From: CAZSPL01 sp964608735
GTDB lineage: Bacteria; JAJVIF01; JAPKYR01; CAZSPL01
Reading direction: 5' to 3'
Assembly: GCA_964608735.1 (NCBI GenBank)
Contig: CAZSPL010000062.1
Coordinates: 1-17,206, forward strand
Length of the DNA: 17,206 nucleotides
Below the pieces are notes generated by a model. The model was not told where the DNA came from, ran no database searches, and saw only the letters and a program-made list of their open reading frames with translations. The translations under genes were made by a program, and so were the position numbers. Below are positions 1 through 7,780 of this stretch, one piece after another. Each line of letters opens with the position of its first letter. Position 1 is the stretch's first letter.

Positions 1-1040
1 TTTTTATAAATCGCGCTCCCCTTGACCGGCCAGTGGATGAAGTCGTGATAAAAATACGAACCGAACACGAACATATAGACCAGCGGCGTGTGGAAGAACA
101 GCTTCTGTATCGGCTTCAGCGGCCCGAACCAGCAGATATCCCCCGCGCGGCTCGCGACATTGTCCCCCACATGGAATCCCCATCTTTCTTTCGCGACATC
201 CACATCGCCGACGATTTCCATCTCGTCGACAATCCCGACGCCCAGCCCGTCCTCGTGCGCGAGACGGATGTACTTCAGCGACATCGGGTCGAATCCCATC
301 ATCGATGCCGCCACCGCGTCGATGGCCACCATATCACCCGACGCCAGTATCACATCCTTTTCCACGGGGATCATCGTACGCGGCCCCGGCCCGTTACCCG
401 CGGTGGTGCCATCCATCACAGCGAACAACCCGGAGTGAATTTCCTGCTGGACGTGCAGCAAATCGACGAGAGTTTCATGAATCATCGAATGCGTATAATG
501 CCGCCGTGTGTTAAGCAGCCCGCCGAATGCGTTCTTCATCGCGCCGGTGGTCGTCGTGTAGATGTGGCATTTCACGGTGGGCTGATGAAGGATATTCTTG
601 CCGGGGAAGAATTCCGGGATGCGGAACCCGTCGGGGAAAATATGGTTGAGCGCGCGCATCTTCGCCTTCGGCTCGTATTTGATCCACTTGATGTCTTCCT
701 CGCGGAAATTGTAATAGGTCGGGATGTCGTATTTTTCGAGGATGACGTCGAGCTTGTTAAGCTTCTCCCCCTTGAACGGATTGGTTACGACGGTATTGTT
801 GCCGACGCATACTATCTCGTCATTGCCCATATCCTTCAGGCCGAGGATGGATGCTTCCATCTGCCACGGCGTAGTATTCGCGCCGGGGAACGGGAAGTGC
901 CACGAAATGTTTTCCTTGAGTATCGTGGGTTTCGTTTTATCGATGAATTTATCGATATCGGCGAGCTTCATCGCCCGGCGGTAATCATCGAGCACTGTTT
1001 CCGGTTTCGTACGTATGACCGCGACTTTCGGTTTAGCCAA
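1..1040 (-). CDS. DUF362 family protein, 3' end outside window
   Basis: I translated this by hand from a TTG start at 1040; about 346 codons are open to the window edge with no stop, so the C-terminus is missing. A GAGGTG ribosome binding site lies 7 bases before the TTG, and no ATG fits better. The protein begins MAKPKVAVIRTKPETVLDDY. Family-typical segments are KCHIYTTTTGAMKNAFGGL (about residues 157-175) and MDGTTAGNGPGPR (209-221), followed by an ASGDMVAIDAVAASMMGFDP stretch (233-252). These match the DUF362 fold, often annotated as an uncharacterised Fe-S centre protein. No ferredoxin CxxCxxC cluster is visible in the part present. Its substrate is unknown. It is divergent from the flavoprotein at 1317, so a shared redox role is possible but unproven. 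The long plus-strand ORF over the same bases is a shadow. Confidence 0.85.
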   Translation of the reverse strand, partial: MAKPKVAVIRTKPETVLDDYRRAMKLADIDKFIDKTKPTILKENISWHFPFPGANTTPWQMEASILGLKDMGNDEIVCVGNNTVVTNPFKGEKLNKLDVILEKYDIPTYYNFREEDIKWIKYEPKAKMRALNHIFPDGFRIPEFFPGKNILHQPTVKCHIYTTTTGAMKNAFGGLLNTRRHYTHSMIHETLVDLLHVQQEIHSGLFAVMDGTTAGNGPGPRTMIPVEKDVILASGDMVAIDAVAASMMGFDPMSLKYIRLAHEDGLGVGIVDEMEIVGDVDVAKERWGFHVGDNVASRAGDICWFGPLKPIQKLFFHTPLVYMFVFGSYFYHDFIHWPVKGSAIYK

Positions 1041-1120
1041 GATCCAACACCTCAAACTGTTATTCCAACGGCCTGTTTCCGGGGGAATGATATCACAAAT
1101 ACGCAATGCCGTAGCCTGTT

Positions 1121-1186
1121 CCCGGTGCCACGGGCACGCGAGCCCGGTGCCACGGGCACGCGAGCCTGGTGCCACGGGCACGCGAG
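1121..1186. repeat. Three tandem copies of a 22-bp palindromic unit
   Basis: Units lie at 1121-1142, 1143-1164 and 1165-1186. They are identical except that the third begins CCTGG instead of CCCGG. Each holds the small inverted repeat GTGCC-ACG-GGCAC followed by GCGAG. The third unit is also the first part of the longer repeat at 1166-1208. This is noncoding sequence between the divergent DUF362 and flavoprotein genes. Confidence 0.9.
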
Positions 1187-1208
1187 TCCGCGAGCTTGCC
1201 CGTGTCTT
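1166..1208. repeat. Dispersed palindromic repeat, copy 1
   Basis: This 43-base element recurs at 1938-1980 in the same orientation with one mismatch (C1195 against T1967). It folds as an 8-bp outer stem CACGGGCA/TGCCCGTG (1173-1180 with 1197-1204), an inner stem CGCG/CGCG (1181-1184 with 1189-1192) around loop AGTC, and a one-sided bulge AGCT. Size and structure resemble REP elements. It shares no sequence with the GGGACAGGCCC family around the transposase at 9198. Confidence 0.85.
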
Positions 1209-1231
1209 CATGCCCCGCAACGCGCTGATAC

Positions 1232-1260
1232 TTGCCAATTCATACCTTTCCATTTATGAT
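1232..1260 (+). promoter_or_regulatory. Sigma-70 type promoter for the flavoprotein gene
   Basis: TTGCCA (1232-1237) and TATGAT (1255-1260) are separated by 17 bases. This predicts transcription from about 1267 and a 50-base leader before the ATG at 1317. It lies just downstream of the palindromic repeats. Confidence 0.6.
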
Positions 1261-1316
1261 GCTTCCCTGAAAATGATTTCAAGCCCGACCTCATCGATGA
1301 TGAGAAGGAGATCGAA

Positions 1317-1883
1317 ATGAAAGTACTAAGTCTGCTTGGAAGCCCCAACATCGACGGCAACACCGCTAAAGCCCTCGGATTCGTTGAGGATGAATTGACC
1401 GAGCGCGGCCACACGGTTGAACGCGTCAATCTGATCGAAAAAAATATAAACCACTGCAAAGCCTGCTTCCATTGCCGGGGATTCGCCGATGAACCCGTCT
1501 GCATCCAGGACGACGACGTCGGCGAGCTGTTTGACAAGCTCATTGACGCCGATGCTATCATCTTAGCCACGCCGCTCTACATGTGGAGCATGGCATCGCC
1601 GCTGCAGAAATTCCTCGAACGATGCATCGCGCTCGTCACCGGCTACATGTCCGATGCGCATGAATCGCTTATCGAAGGCAAGTTAACCGCGCTGGTTGTG
1701 ACTTGCGGCGGTCCGATCGAAGATAATTGCGATCTGCTCCCGCACGTCTACCACCGCATGATGCGATTCACCAAGACCGTTCCAACAGGCGAAATGCTTG
1801 TTCCATTCTGTACAACTCCGGACGAGATGGGAGAAGAGGTGAAGGGGTATGCGCGTGAACTGGTGCACCGGATGACGGACTGA
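1317..1883 (+). CDS. Flavodoxin-like NAD(P)H-dependent oxidoreductase with a cysteine cluster
   Basis: The protein has 188 residues, the usual length for the NADPH-dependent FMN reductase / iron-sulfur flavoprotein family. The N-terminus MKVLSLLGSPNIDGNTAKAL carries the FMN phosphate loop (GSPxxxGNT, about 8-16). Cysteines at 47, 50, 53 and 62 form CxxCxxCx8C, close to the compact cluster of Isf-type iron-sulfur flavoproteins that bind a 4Fe-4S centre. A second flavin-contacting strand is ATPLYMWSMASPLQKFLER (about 84-102). There is no signal peptide, so it should be cytoplasmic, transferring electrons through bound FMN. The start is supported by AAGGAG at 1305-1310, six bases before the ATG. 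The gene stands alone, and copies of the palindromic repeat lie about 110 bases before and 55 bases after it. The physiological electron partner is unknown. Confidence 0.85.
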   Translation: MKVLSLLGSPNIDGNTAKALGFVEDELTERGHTVERVNLIEKNINHCKACFHCRGFADEPVCIQDDDVGELFDKLIDADAIILATPLYMWSMASPLQKFLERCIALVTGYMSDAHESLIEGKLTALVVTCGGPIEDNCDLLPHVYHRMMRFTKTVPTGEMLVPFCTTPDEMGEEVKGYARELVHRMTD

Positions 1884-1937
1884 CATACTCACCCGGATTT
1901 CCTTGCGTGTCTTGGTTCATTCATTGAAAATTAACTT

Positions 1938-1980
1938 CTGGTGCCACGGGCACGCGAGTCCGCGAGTTTGCCCGTGTCTT
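1938..1980. repeat. Dispersed palindromic repeat, copy 2
   Basis: This is the direct copy of the element at 1166-1208, matching at 42 of 43 bases. The hairpin arms are 1945-1952 and 1969-1976, with the inner CGCG stem at 1953-1956 and 1961-1964. Sequence identity stops sharply after CGTGTCTT at both copies. It lies between the convergent ends of the flavoprotein and small lipoprotein genes and could also act as a weak bidirectional terminator, but no U-tract follows. Confidence 0.85.
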
Positions 1981-2028
1981 GGTCCCCTCCCTGACGGTCG
2001 GGGCTCGGGCTTCAAATGACAAGTGAAA

Positions 2029-2556
2029 TTATTCCAAACCCTCCCATGAGGGAAGAATCTTCTCGAGGTAATCCCAATTTATCGCTTCCAGGACATCCAT
2101 CTGGTTGTCCGCGCCGGTATCATCGAACTCGATCATGATATGAATCCGTTCGCCGACGGGTATCCGGAGCTGATACGACCTGTTCCCCGGCGTGAATAAG
2201 GCCGCATACTTCAATCCCCTGAATTCAAGGCTCTCGCCGCCCCCCGTCACCGGAAGCCGCGGCGATTCGGATGTCTGCCCCCAGTCCTGTACGCTTATGC
2301 GAATCTCCCCGCCGGCGCCGAGTCCCTGCGGGACTTTTTCGTCGATTGCCCGGTAATGCCCGATGACTTCGCTGTACGGCGGCCCGCCGCCGTTGCGTAC
2401 CACACTCATCAGAGCCCAGTCGGTGAATTTATCGGGAAGCACCCCTTCGAGCACATGCGTGGGCATCGGCCTGCCGGACCCGCATCCCGCGAACAAGGGA
2501 AATATCGCCATCAGAAGCATGGTGGGCAGAAAAATATCCCGAACATTATTCCGCAT
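2029..2556 (-). CDS. Small predicted lipoprotein, function unknown
   Basis: This 175-residue protein has a lipoprotein signal peptide: a short basic start (MRNNVR), a hydrophobic core (about residues 8-22) and the lipobox LFAGC with acylated Cys25, followed by Gly at +2. The mature part is about 150 residues, with no further membrane segment and no motif I recognise. It starts 8 bases after the thrS stop codon with no strong ribosome binding site, so it is probably cotranscribed with thrS and translated by reinitiation. The pairing with thrS looks incidental; I know of no functional link. No close family could be named. Confidence 0.7.
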   Translation of the reverse strand: MRNNVRDIFLPTMLLMAIFPLFAGCGSGRPMPTHVLEGVLPDKFTDWALMSVVRNGGGPPYSEVIGHYRAIDEKVPQGLGAGGEIRISVQDWGQTSESPRLPVTGGGESLEFRGLKYAALFTPGNRSYQLRIPVGERIHIMIEFDDTGADNQMDVLEAINWDYLEKILPSWEGLE

Positions 2557-2564
2557 ATCATTGG

Positions 2565-4505
2565 TTAGACAACCGGCTCCTGCTTTCGCTTGGGTTTGTC
2601 GGATGCCGGTATCATCATGTCTTCCCGCACGCTTTCGATGAAATCATCAATGTTCATGGCTCCCTTATCCCCTTCCTTGCGCACACGCAGCGCCACATTG
2701 CCCGCCTCGCGCTCCTTATCGCCGACGACAAGCAGGAACGGTATCTTCTGCAGCTCGCCCTCGCGGATTTTGTAGCCTATCTTCTCGCTGCGTTTGTCGA
2801 TTGTAACCCGCATTCCGGCGGCCCTGAGCTTCGCGGCGACCTCATCGCAATAATCATGCACCCGGTCGGTGATCGGAAGCACCCTCGCCTGTTCCGGCGC
2901 GAGCCATAGCGGGAAATTGCCGCCGGTATGCTCGATGAAAACCCCGAAGAATCGCTCGAACGAACCCATCACCGCGCGGTGGATCATGACGGGTCGCACG
3001 CGTTCGCCGTGCTCGTCGATGTAATGCAAATCGAATCGCTCAGGCAGGTTGAAATCGAGTTGGATAGTGCTTCCCTGCCATTCGCGCTTGAATGCATCCT
3101 TGATGAACATGTCTATCTTCGGCCCGTAAAACGCGCCGCCGCCGATGTCGAGCTTGTACTCGATTCCCTTCCGGGCGCAGGCTTCCTTCAGCTTCTCGAT
3201 AGCGAACGCCCACTGCGCTTCATCGCCCATCGCTTTTTCGGGACGCGTCGCGAGCTTGGCGAACGGCTCGAAGCCGAGCGTATCCCAGAAATAGAGACAG
3301 AAATCGATTACACCCACAAGCTCATCGACCATTTGCTCCGGCGTGCAGAAAATATGCCCGTCATCGATAGTGAAGCTTCGCACGCGCGCAAGCCCGGTCA
3401 GCGCACCGGAACGCTCGTAGCGGTACACCTGCCCGAATTCGAAATACCTCTGCGGCAGATCCCGGTATGAGCGCAGGGCGTTCTTGTAAACGAGCACATG
3501 CCCGGGGCAGTTCATCGGTTTGATGCCGTATGGTTTGTCATCGATCTCGAATAAAAACATATTCGCGCGGTAATTTTCGAGATGCCCCGATGTCTCCCAC
3601 AACGTCGCCGGGAAAACATGCGGCGTGGAGAGAATATCATAGCCGCGCCTCAGGTGTTCCGCTTCCTCGAATTCCAGGAGCAGCCGCCGTATCATCGCTC
3701 CTTTCGGCAGGTATATCGGCATGCCCGCTCCCCCCTCTTCGAACAGGGCATACAGGCCGAGTTCCTTGCCGACTATGCGATGATCCCGCTTCTTGACTTC
3801 CTCAAGTTCTTTCAGGAATTCGTTGAGCGCCTTCTTGTCGAAGAACGCCGTGCCATAGATGCGTTGAAGCATCGGGTTGCGCTCATCCCCCTTCCAGTAA
3901 GCTCCGCCCGTCGACAGCAGGCGGAAATGTTTCAGCCTCCCGGTTGACGGCAGATGCGGTCCGGCGCAAAGGTCGGTGAAATCACCGTGGGAATAGAAGC
4001 CGAATATCTCGTCCTCCATGAGCGGCACATGGTCGACCTTGAGCGTTTCCCCGAGATCCTTCAATCGCGCGATGCAGGTATTCCTGTCCGCCTCGGTATA
4101 AGTGATGGGAATATCCTCGGCGGTGATTTTCCGCATCTCCGCTTCGATCTTCGCCAGGTCATCGGGAGCGAACGGGTCGGTGACGAGAAAGTCGTAGTAG
4201 AATCCCGTCTCGATATCCGGCCCGAATCCGAGCACTACGTCGGGGTACAGGCGTTTCACAGCTTGCGCCATAATATGCGCCGCTGTATGCCTCAACGGTT
4301 CGAGCGCCTCTTCATCCCGCTCCTTTATGAGCCGCAGGGGCATGTCCTCGTGGAGCGGTTCATCGAGCCTGAGCCATGAATCGCCGCTCTTCGCGCCCAC
4401 CGCGGCCCGCGCGAGGCCTTCGGAGATGCTCCGGGCGATTTCAATCGGTGTTATGCCTTCAGGGAATTCGCTGATGGTTCCGTCGGGGAGGGTTATTTTA
4501 ATCAT
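2565..4505 (-). CDS. thrS: Threonyl-tRNA synthetase
   Basis: This enzyme charges tRNA-Thr with threonine in the cytoplasm and edits mis-charged serine. Numbered from the ATG at 4514 it has 649 residues, close to the usual length. Domain order is complete: TGS (about 4-64), editing domain with HTAAH (76-80) and CAGPH (183-187), class II catalytic core, then the anticodon-binding domain (about 540-635). Expected zinc ligands are present as Cys336 (MNCPGH), His387 (DDGHIF) and His512 (IHRAV). The motif 2 arginine is in RYERSG (365-370). I place the start at 4505 (MIKITLPDG) because AGGAG at 4520-4516 is ten bases from it but only one base from the ATG at 4514. The gene precedes the small lipoprotein gene. 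Confidence 0.98.
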   Translation of the reverse strand: MIKITLPDGTISEFPEGITPIEIARSISEGLARAAVGAKSGDSWLRLDEPLHEDMPLRLIKERDEEALEPLRHTAAHIMAQAVKRLYPDVVLGFGPDIETGFYYDFLVTDPFAPDDLAKIEAEMRKITAEDIPITYTEADRNTCIARLKDLGETLKVDHVPLMEDEIFGFYSHGDFTDLCAGPHLPSTGRLKHFRLLSTGGAYWKGDERNPMLQRIYGTAFFDKKALNEFLKELEEVKKRDHRIVGKELGLYALFEEGGAGMPIYLPKGAMIRRLLLEFEEAEHLRRGYDILSTPHVFPATLWETSGHLENYRANMFLFEIDDKPYGIKPMNCPGHVLVYKNALRSYRDLPQRYFEFGQVYRYERSGALTGLARVRSFTIDDGHIFCTPEQMVDELVGVIDFCLYFWDTLGFEPFAKLATRPEKAMGDEAQWAFAIEKLKEACARKGIEYKLDIGGGAFYGPKIDMFIKDAFKREWQGSTIQLDFNLPERFDLHYIDEHGERVRPVMIHRAVMGSFERFFGVFIEHTGGNFPLWLAPEQARVLPITDRVHDYCDEVAAKLRAAGMRVTIDKRSEKIGYKIREGELQKIPFLLVVGDKEREAGNVALRVRKEGDKGAMNIDDFIESVREDMMIPASDKPKRKQEPVV

Positions 4506-4515
4506 CCTGTTCATA

Positions 4516-4520
4516 CTCCT
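4516..4520 (-). promoter_or_regulatory. Ribosome binding site that decides the thrS start
   Basis: AGGAG, part of GGAAGGAG on the minus strand, is one base from the ATG at 4514, too close for initiation, and ten bases from the in-frame ATG at 4505. This favours the shorter protein by three residues. Confidence 0.6.
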
Positions 4521-4560
4521 TCCGGGGCCTCTACGAGCGGCCCTCGGAGATTGAATTATG

Positions 4561-4569
4561 ATTATACCA
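4561..4569 (-). promoter_or_regulatory. Extended -10 promoter for thrS
   Basis: On the minus strand TGG directly precedes a perfect TATAAT (4566-4561), giving an extended -10 element. The -35 position reads AACAAC and is poor. The predicted leader is only about 50 bases, too short for a T-box or other long tRNA-sensing leader. Confidence 0.6.
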
Positions 4570-4692
4570 CAAGGTTCGAGCCCGTTGTTTAGCGCGAAGC
4601 AGCCGCCCCTGGTGGCGGAAAGCCATATCGAGACGGCATGAGCCGCATCAAATAATATAAAGAGCCATTATCAATCGCCCGGCTTGTGTCTA

Positions 4693-4721
4693 TTGTGACG
4701 CAAAGTGGCTTCTGATATACT
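4693..4721 (+). promoter_or_regulatory. Strong sigma-70 type promoter for the large lipoprotein gene
   Basis: TTGTGA (4693-4698), a 17-base spacer and TATACT (4716-4721), with TG at 4713-4714 making an extended -10. Transcription should start near 4728, giving a leader of about 30 bases that contains AAGGAGG at 4741-4747. Confidence 0.7.
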
Positions 4722-4757
4722 TATATGATTGAAGTAATTAAAGGAGGTTTACGGCAC

Positions 4758-6773
4758 ATGCACCGTAAAATCCTCACCCTGTTCGCAATCCTCGGTGTTG
4801 CGGCCTTAATAGGCTGCTCATCGGGCGGAATGAATCCCGCCGCTCCAGTCGATTATCTCGACGGCAGCGCGGGTCTCCATGATTCGATGTCCGCGCCGGG
4901 GCACATGCTCTGGGGATTGTATACGTTCTATATTGACACGGACGCCCTTACCGTGGATGCCGTCCCGTGCCGAGCGGTGAACCCGCACATCAATGCCACG
5001 AGCTATGTTACGCCGCCGGCATGTCCCGACTGTATCTCGACGGAAGTCCTTCACTGGGACTCGGCCAATCGCGTGATGACGATTGCCGTCTCTCTCACCA
5101 ACCCGGTCGCTGTAGCCGGCTTTGATGTCAGGGGTATTCTGATACTTAACGATGCGGGCCACAATCTTCAATACCCCGACGGCTGGGTGACGATCTGGGA
5201 CGACGGCACGCCTCCCTACTTTAACCCGTTCATGCGGTATGCCAAAACCGACCCTGACGGCAAGTTCCCGAAACTCACGACGCTCACGGAAACATTCCGG
5301 CTGATCGTCCCGATGCCGATGAAATTAAGCCAGATTAAATTCGCCGTCGACGCATTCAGTCCGAAAAACGAGGACAGGGAACCGTATGCCATTATTAACA
5401 AACAGGTTAACAACTTCCTCTTCAACGATGGAACAAACAGCGTCACGTTGACTCTCACGGCACTGGACCGCAATAACGACGTGGATAAGGTGGAAGTTAC
5501 ATGTCCCAGTATTTTTGTCGGCACGAAAAACATGGTCGAGGCAGCGGGCAAATGGAGCCTGACTTTCGTGAATGAAAACCAGGCCCCCGCGCAGATCGAA
5601 CCATATATTCTTATAATCGAAGCGTGGGATAACGATTCCCCGTACATATTGAGAGACCAGTTCGAAACCTATGTAATTGAGCACAACCCTGCTTGGATTT
5701 CCAACTTCGGGCTCGTCCCGGCCTACGGAGATTTCTCCGCCGACGTCGCTTGCATCAGTGGCGGCTTATTTGATCTCGGGGGATTCCTCGTCGATTCGGA
5801 ATCTGAAGGGACGGCGTTCAACGCATATGATATGTTCTTCATCTTCCCGGAACAAGCCTTCGTCCTGCCTGACATCAACCCCTTTAATCACACCCTCCAG
5901 CCTTACCCGCCCGAGCGCTTCGATTCCGCTCTCGGTGGAGGTATCGCCTTCAGCAACAGCTCGGAAGGGAAATTCGAGGATGGCCTGACCGAAGTCCCCA
6001 CGCGGCAGGTCGTGGTATCACTCGACAACACTTACGTTTTCAAGGATAACACTTTAGGCGACCACCAGGCGCATTATCCACTCTATGCCGATACACTCGG
6101 CGTGGCTGATATCTGCGATGGATTCACCGACCGCCTCTATACACTATGGGCCGAGACAACCGGTTCGAGCCCGCCGCTGATAGAGGCATTTGAATCCACT
6201 TACATTAAAAAGCACGAAGTGCTCTGGGGACTGTTCCCGCCGGAGCTTGTTGGCGAAGGCCCGGGCAAGATCCAGAATGATGCATCGGCGATCGCAGGCA
6301 TCGACGCGGATGAGGTCGAAGAGGCCGAGCCTTACGAAAATGTCCGCCTCTACGTCCTCGAGACAAATGAAACCGGCGGTGAGATAGAGATATTCAATCT
6401 ATACACCGAAGATGGGTCGAGTACCACCGTGATTACGCATGTGAGCACGATAGTACTGGGCCAGGAATTGGGCATCCCGAGGGACCTCGAACTGCTTCGA
6501 CCAAACCCGGATTATCTCCCCAACCCCGACACAACGAATATCGCCGTCCTGTTCAAAGTGGAAACCGGGGAATCGATGGGCGGCTGGGTCGCTATCTATG
6601 ACGCGGAATCGGGTGAAATGGTCGACCAGCTCGGCGATGCCCTGACTCCGACACTCTTCGAGAATGTCCGCTACCTCGATGTCAATGACACGACTTTCTC
6701 GATAATCGTGGTCTCAAGGATGGATCAAGCTGGAGAGCAGGCCTACTGGGTTTTCACGCAGACTTATGCATAG
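4758..6773 (+). CDS. Large predicted lipoprotein, function unknown
   Basis: This 671-residue protein begins MHRKILTLFAILGVAALIGC, a lipoprotein signal peptide with lipobox LIGC and acylated Cys20 followed by Ser. AAGGAGG at 4741-4747 sits ten bases before this ATG, so the upstream in-frame ATG at 4725, which lies before the predicted transcription start, is not used. The mature part is acidic and rich in beta-strand-like alternation, with no other membrane segment. It has a Cys pair in PPACPDCIST near residue 90 and a central FDVRGI - PDGW - IWDDG block (about 135-165). I recognise no named domain. It is probably a surface-attached or periplasmic protein. Its own strong promoter and perfect terminator make it a single-gene unit, which suggests high expression. 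Substrate binding or an adhesive role is possible but not shown. Confidence 0.85.
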   Translation: MHRKILTLFAILGVAALIGCSSGGMNPAAPVDYLDGSAGLHDSMSAPGHMLWGLYTFYIDTDALTVDAVPCRAVNPHINATSYVTPPACPDCISTEVLHWDSANRVMTIAVSLTNPVAVAGFDVRGILILNDAGHNLQYPDGWVTIWDDGTPPYFNPFMRYAKTDPDGKFPKLTTLTETFRLIVPMPMKLSQIKFAVDAFSPKNEDREPYAIINKQVNNFLFNDGTNSVTLTLTALDRNNDVDKVEVTCPSIFVGTKNMVEAAGKWSLTFVNENQAPAQIEPYILIIEAWDNDSPYILRDQFETYVIEHNPAWISNFGLVPAYGDFSADVACISGGLFDLGGFLVDSESEGTAFNAYDMFFIFPEQAFVLPDINPFNHTLQPYPPERFDSALGGGIAFSNSSEGKFEDGLTEVPTRQVVVSLDNTYVFKDNTLGDHQAHYPLYADTLGVADICDGFTDRLYTLWAETTGSSPPLIEAFESTYIKKHEVLWGLFPPELVGEGPGKIQNDASAIAGIDADEVEEAEPYENVRLYVLETNETGGEIEIFNLYTEDGSSTTVITHVSTIVLGQELGIPRDLELLRPNPDYLPNPDTTNIAVLFKVETGESMGGWVAIYDAESGEMVDQLGDALTPTLFENVRYLDVNDTTFSIIVVSRMDQAGEQAYWVFTQTYA

Positions 6774-6794
6774 GACCACGGGGTTTGAAATCTC

Positions 6795-6822
6795 AACGCA
6801 CCCGGAAGGGTGCGTTTTTTTT
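6795..6822 (+). terminator. Rho-independent terminator of the large lipoprotein gene
   Basis: A perfect 9-bp stem AACGCACCC/GGGTGCGTT (6795-6803 with 6808-6816), a GGAA tetraloop and an eight-base T tract (6815-6822) begin 21 bases after the stop codon. The minus strand has no T tract after the hairpin, so it should not serve the convergent ROK gene efficiently. Confidence 0.95.
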
Positions 6823-7776
6823 CTATGTATGGGGGAAAGATTCCCGCAGGAATGCCGCACCGAGTATACCGCTTCGGTCGACGAGTTTCGAGCGGTGTAT
6901 CCTGCATGCACCGTTAGGCGGGTCGATGATGTTGCGCTCGAATCCCTTCATCATCGGCGTCCAGAAGAGGTCCGCGGCTGTGCTTATCTTGCCGCCGACG
7001 ACGCATGCATCTATGGAAAGCAGGTCGACGACATTCGCCAGGGCGATCCCGAGATAGCGCCCGACGCGCGAGTATGTCGCGAGGGCATTGGGATCGCCGC
7101 GTTTGCCCGCGTCATAGATGAATTTCGGGCTTATCTCGATCCCCGGTGGAACACATCCTTCCAGCTCACAGAGCAGGGCTTCATAGATGTCCACGATCCC
7201 CCGCGCTCCTATGTAAACCTCGAGACATCCCTGCGACCCGCACAGGCACTTGCGCCCGTCCGGCTCTATGGTGGTATGCCCTATCTCCCCGGCGGAACCG
7301 TTCGGCCCGCGCCACGGCTTGCCTCCGAGCACCAGCCCGCCGCCTACACCGGTGCCGAGAAATACGCCGAAAAGGCTGTCGGGACGGGGGGCGATGCCGA
7401 AGAGGTATTCACCCCATGTCGCCGATGTGGTGTCGTTATCGATGATAACTTCATATGGGAAATGCTCCCTGAGCGCGTCGCCCAGTTCGACATCCCGGAA
7501 ATCCTTCAGGTTGGGCGAATGATATACCGTACCCTTTACCGGGTCGAGCCATCCGGCGATGGCAACCCCGAGGAAATCGACCCGCGGGGATAATTCGCCG
7601 TTCTCCTCGAGGAATGCTTCGATTGAATCAATCAAATGAATGATAAACTGCGCCGGGCCGGAATCCCCCTCCGACGGCCAGTCGGCGTATGCGAGTATAT
7701 TGCCGCCGGCATCGACGATGCCACCCTTGGTACCCGTCGCCCCCACATCTATCCCGAGCCTGAGTGATGAATCCAC
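6823..7776 (-). CDS. ROK family sugar kinase, probable glucokinase
   Basis: This 317-residue cytoplasmic protein has the full ROK layout. The ATP phosphate loop is DVGATGTKGG (10-19), the catalytic Asp is in DNDTTSATWGEY (113-124, Asp115), and the second phosphate loop is GTGVGGG (141-147). The ROK/zinc signature is EIGHT (164-168) followed by CLCGSQGCLE (177-186). The EIGH form (ExGH) and intact zinc ligands fit a glucose or related hexose kinase making the 6-phosphate. There is no N-terminal helix-turn-helix, so it is an enzyme rather than a ROK repressor. The start is GTG at 7776, with GGAGG (7789-7785) eight bases upstream. That site touches the end of the yjbQ-like gene, and this is the last gene of the nadE operon. 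Its stop abuts the convergent terminator. Exact sugar specificity cannot be read from sequence. Confidence 0.9.
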   Translation of the reverse strand: MDSSLRLGIDVGATGTKGGIVDAGGNILAYADWPSEGDSGPAQFIIHLIDSIEAFLEENGELSPRVDFLGVAIAGWLDPVKGTVYHSPNLKDFRDVELGDALREHFPYEVIIDNDTTSATWGEYLFGIAPRPDSLFGVFLGTGVGGGLVLGGKPWRGPNGSAGEIGHTTIEPDGRKCLCGSQGCLEVYIGARGIVDIYEALLCELEGCVPPGIEISPKFIYDAGKRGDPNALATYSRVGRYLGIALANVVDLLSIDACVVGGKISTAADLFWTPMMKGFERNIIDPPNGACRIHRSKLVDRSGILGAAFLRESFPHT

Positions 7777-7780
7777 GCCT

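Noticed and set aside
1121..1186. CRISPR array
   Set aside because: The three units are directly adjacent with no spacers, and no cas genes are present.
33..1259. Long plus-strand open frame of 408 codons
   Set aside because: It is antisense to the DUF362 gene, has no recognisable motif and biased Arg/His/Asp composition; the minus-strand frame gives conserved DUF362 blocks.
4515..4692. T-box or other tRNA-sensing leader before thrS
   Set aside because: The predicted leader is only about 50 bases and shows no anti-terminator or terminator structure.
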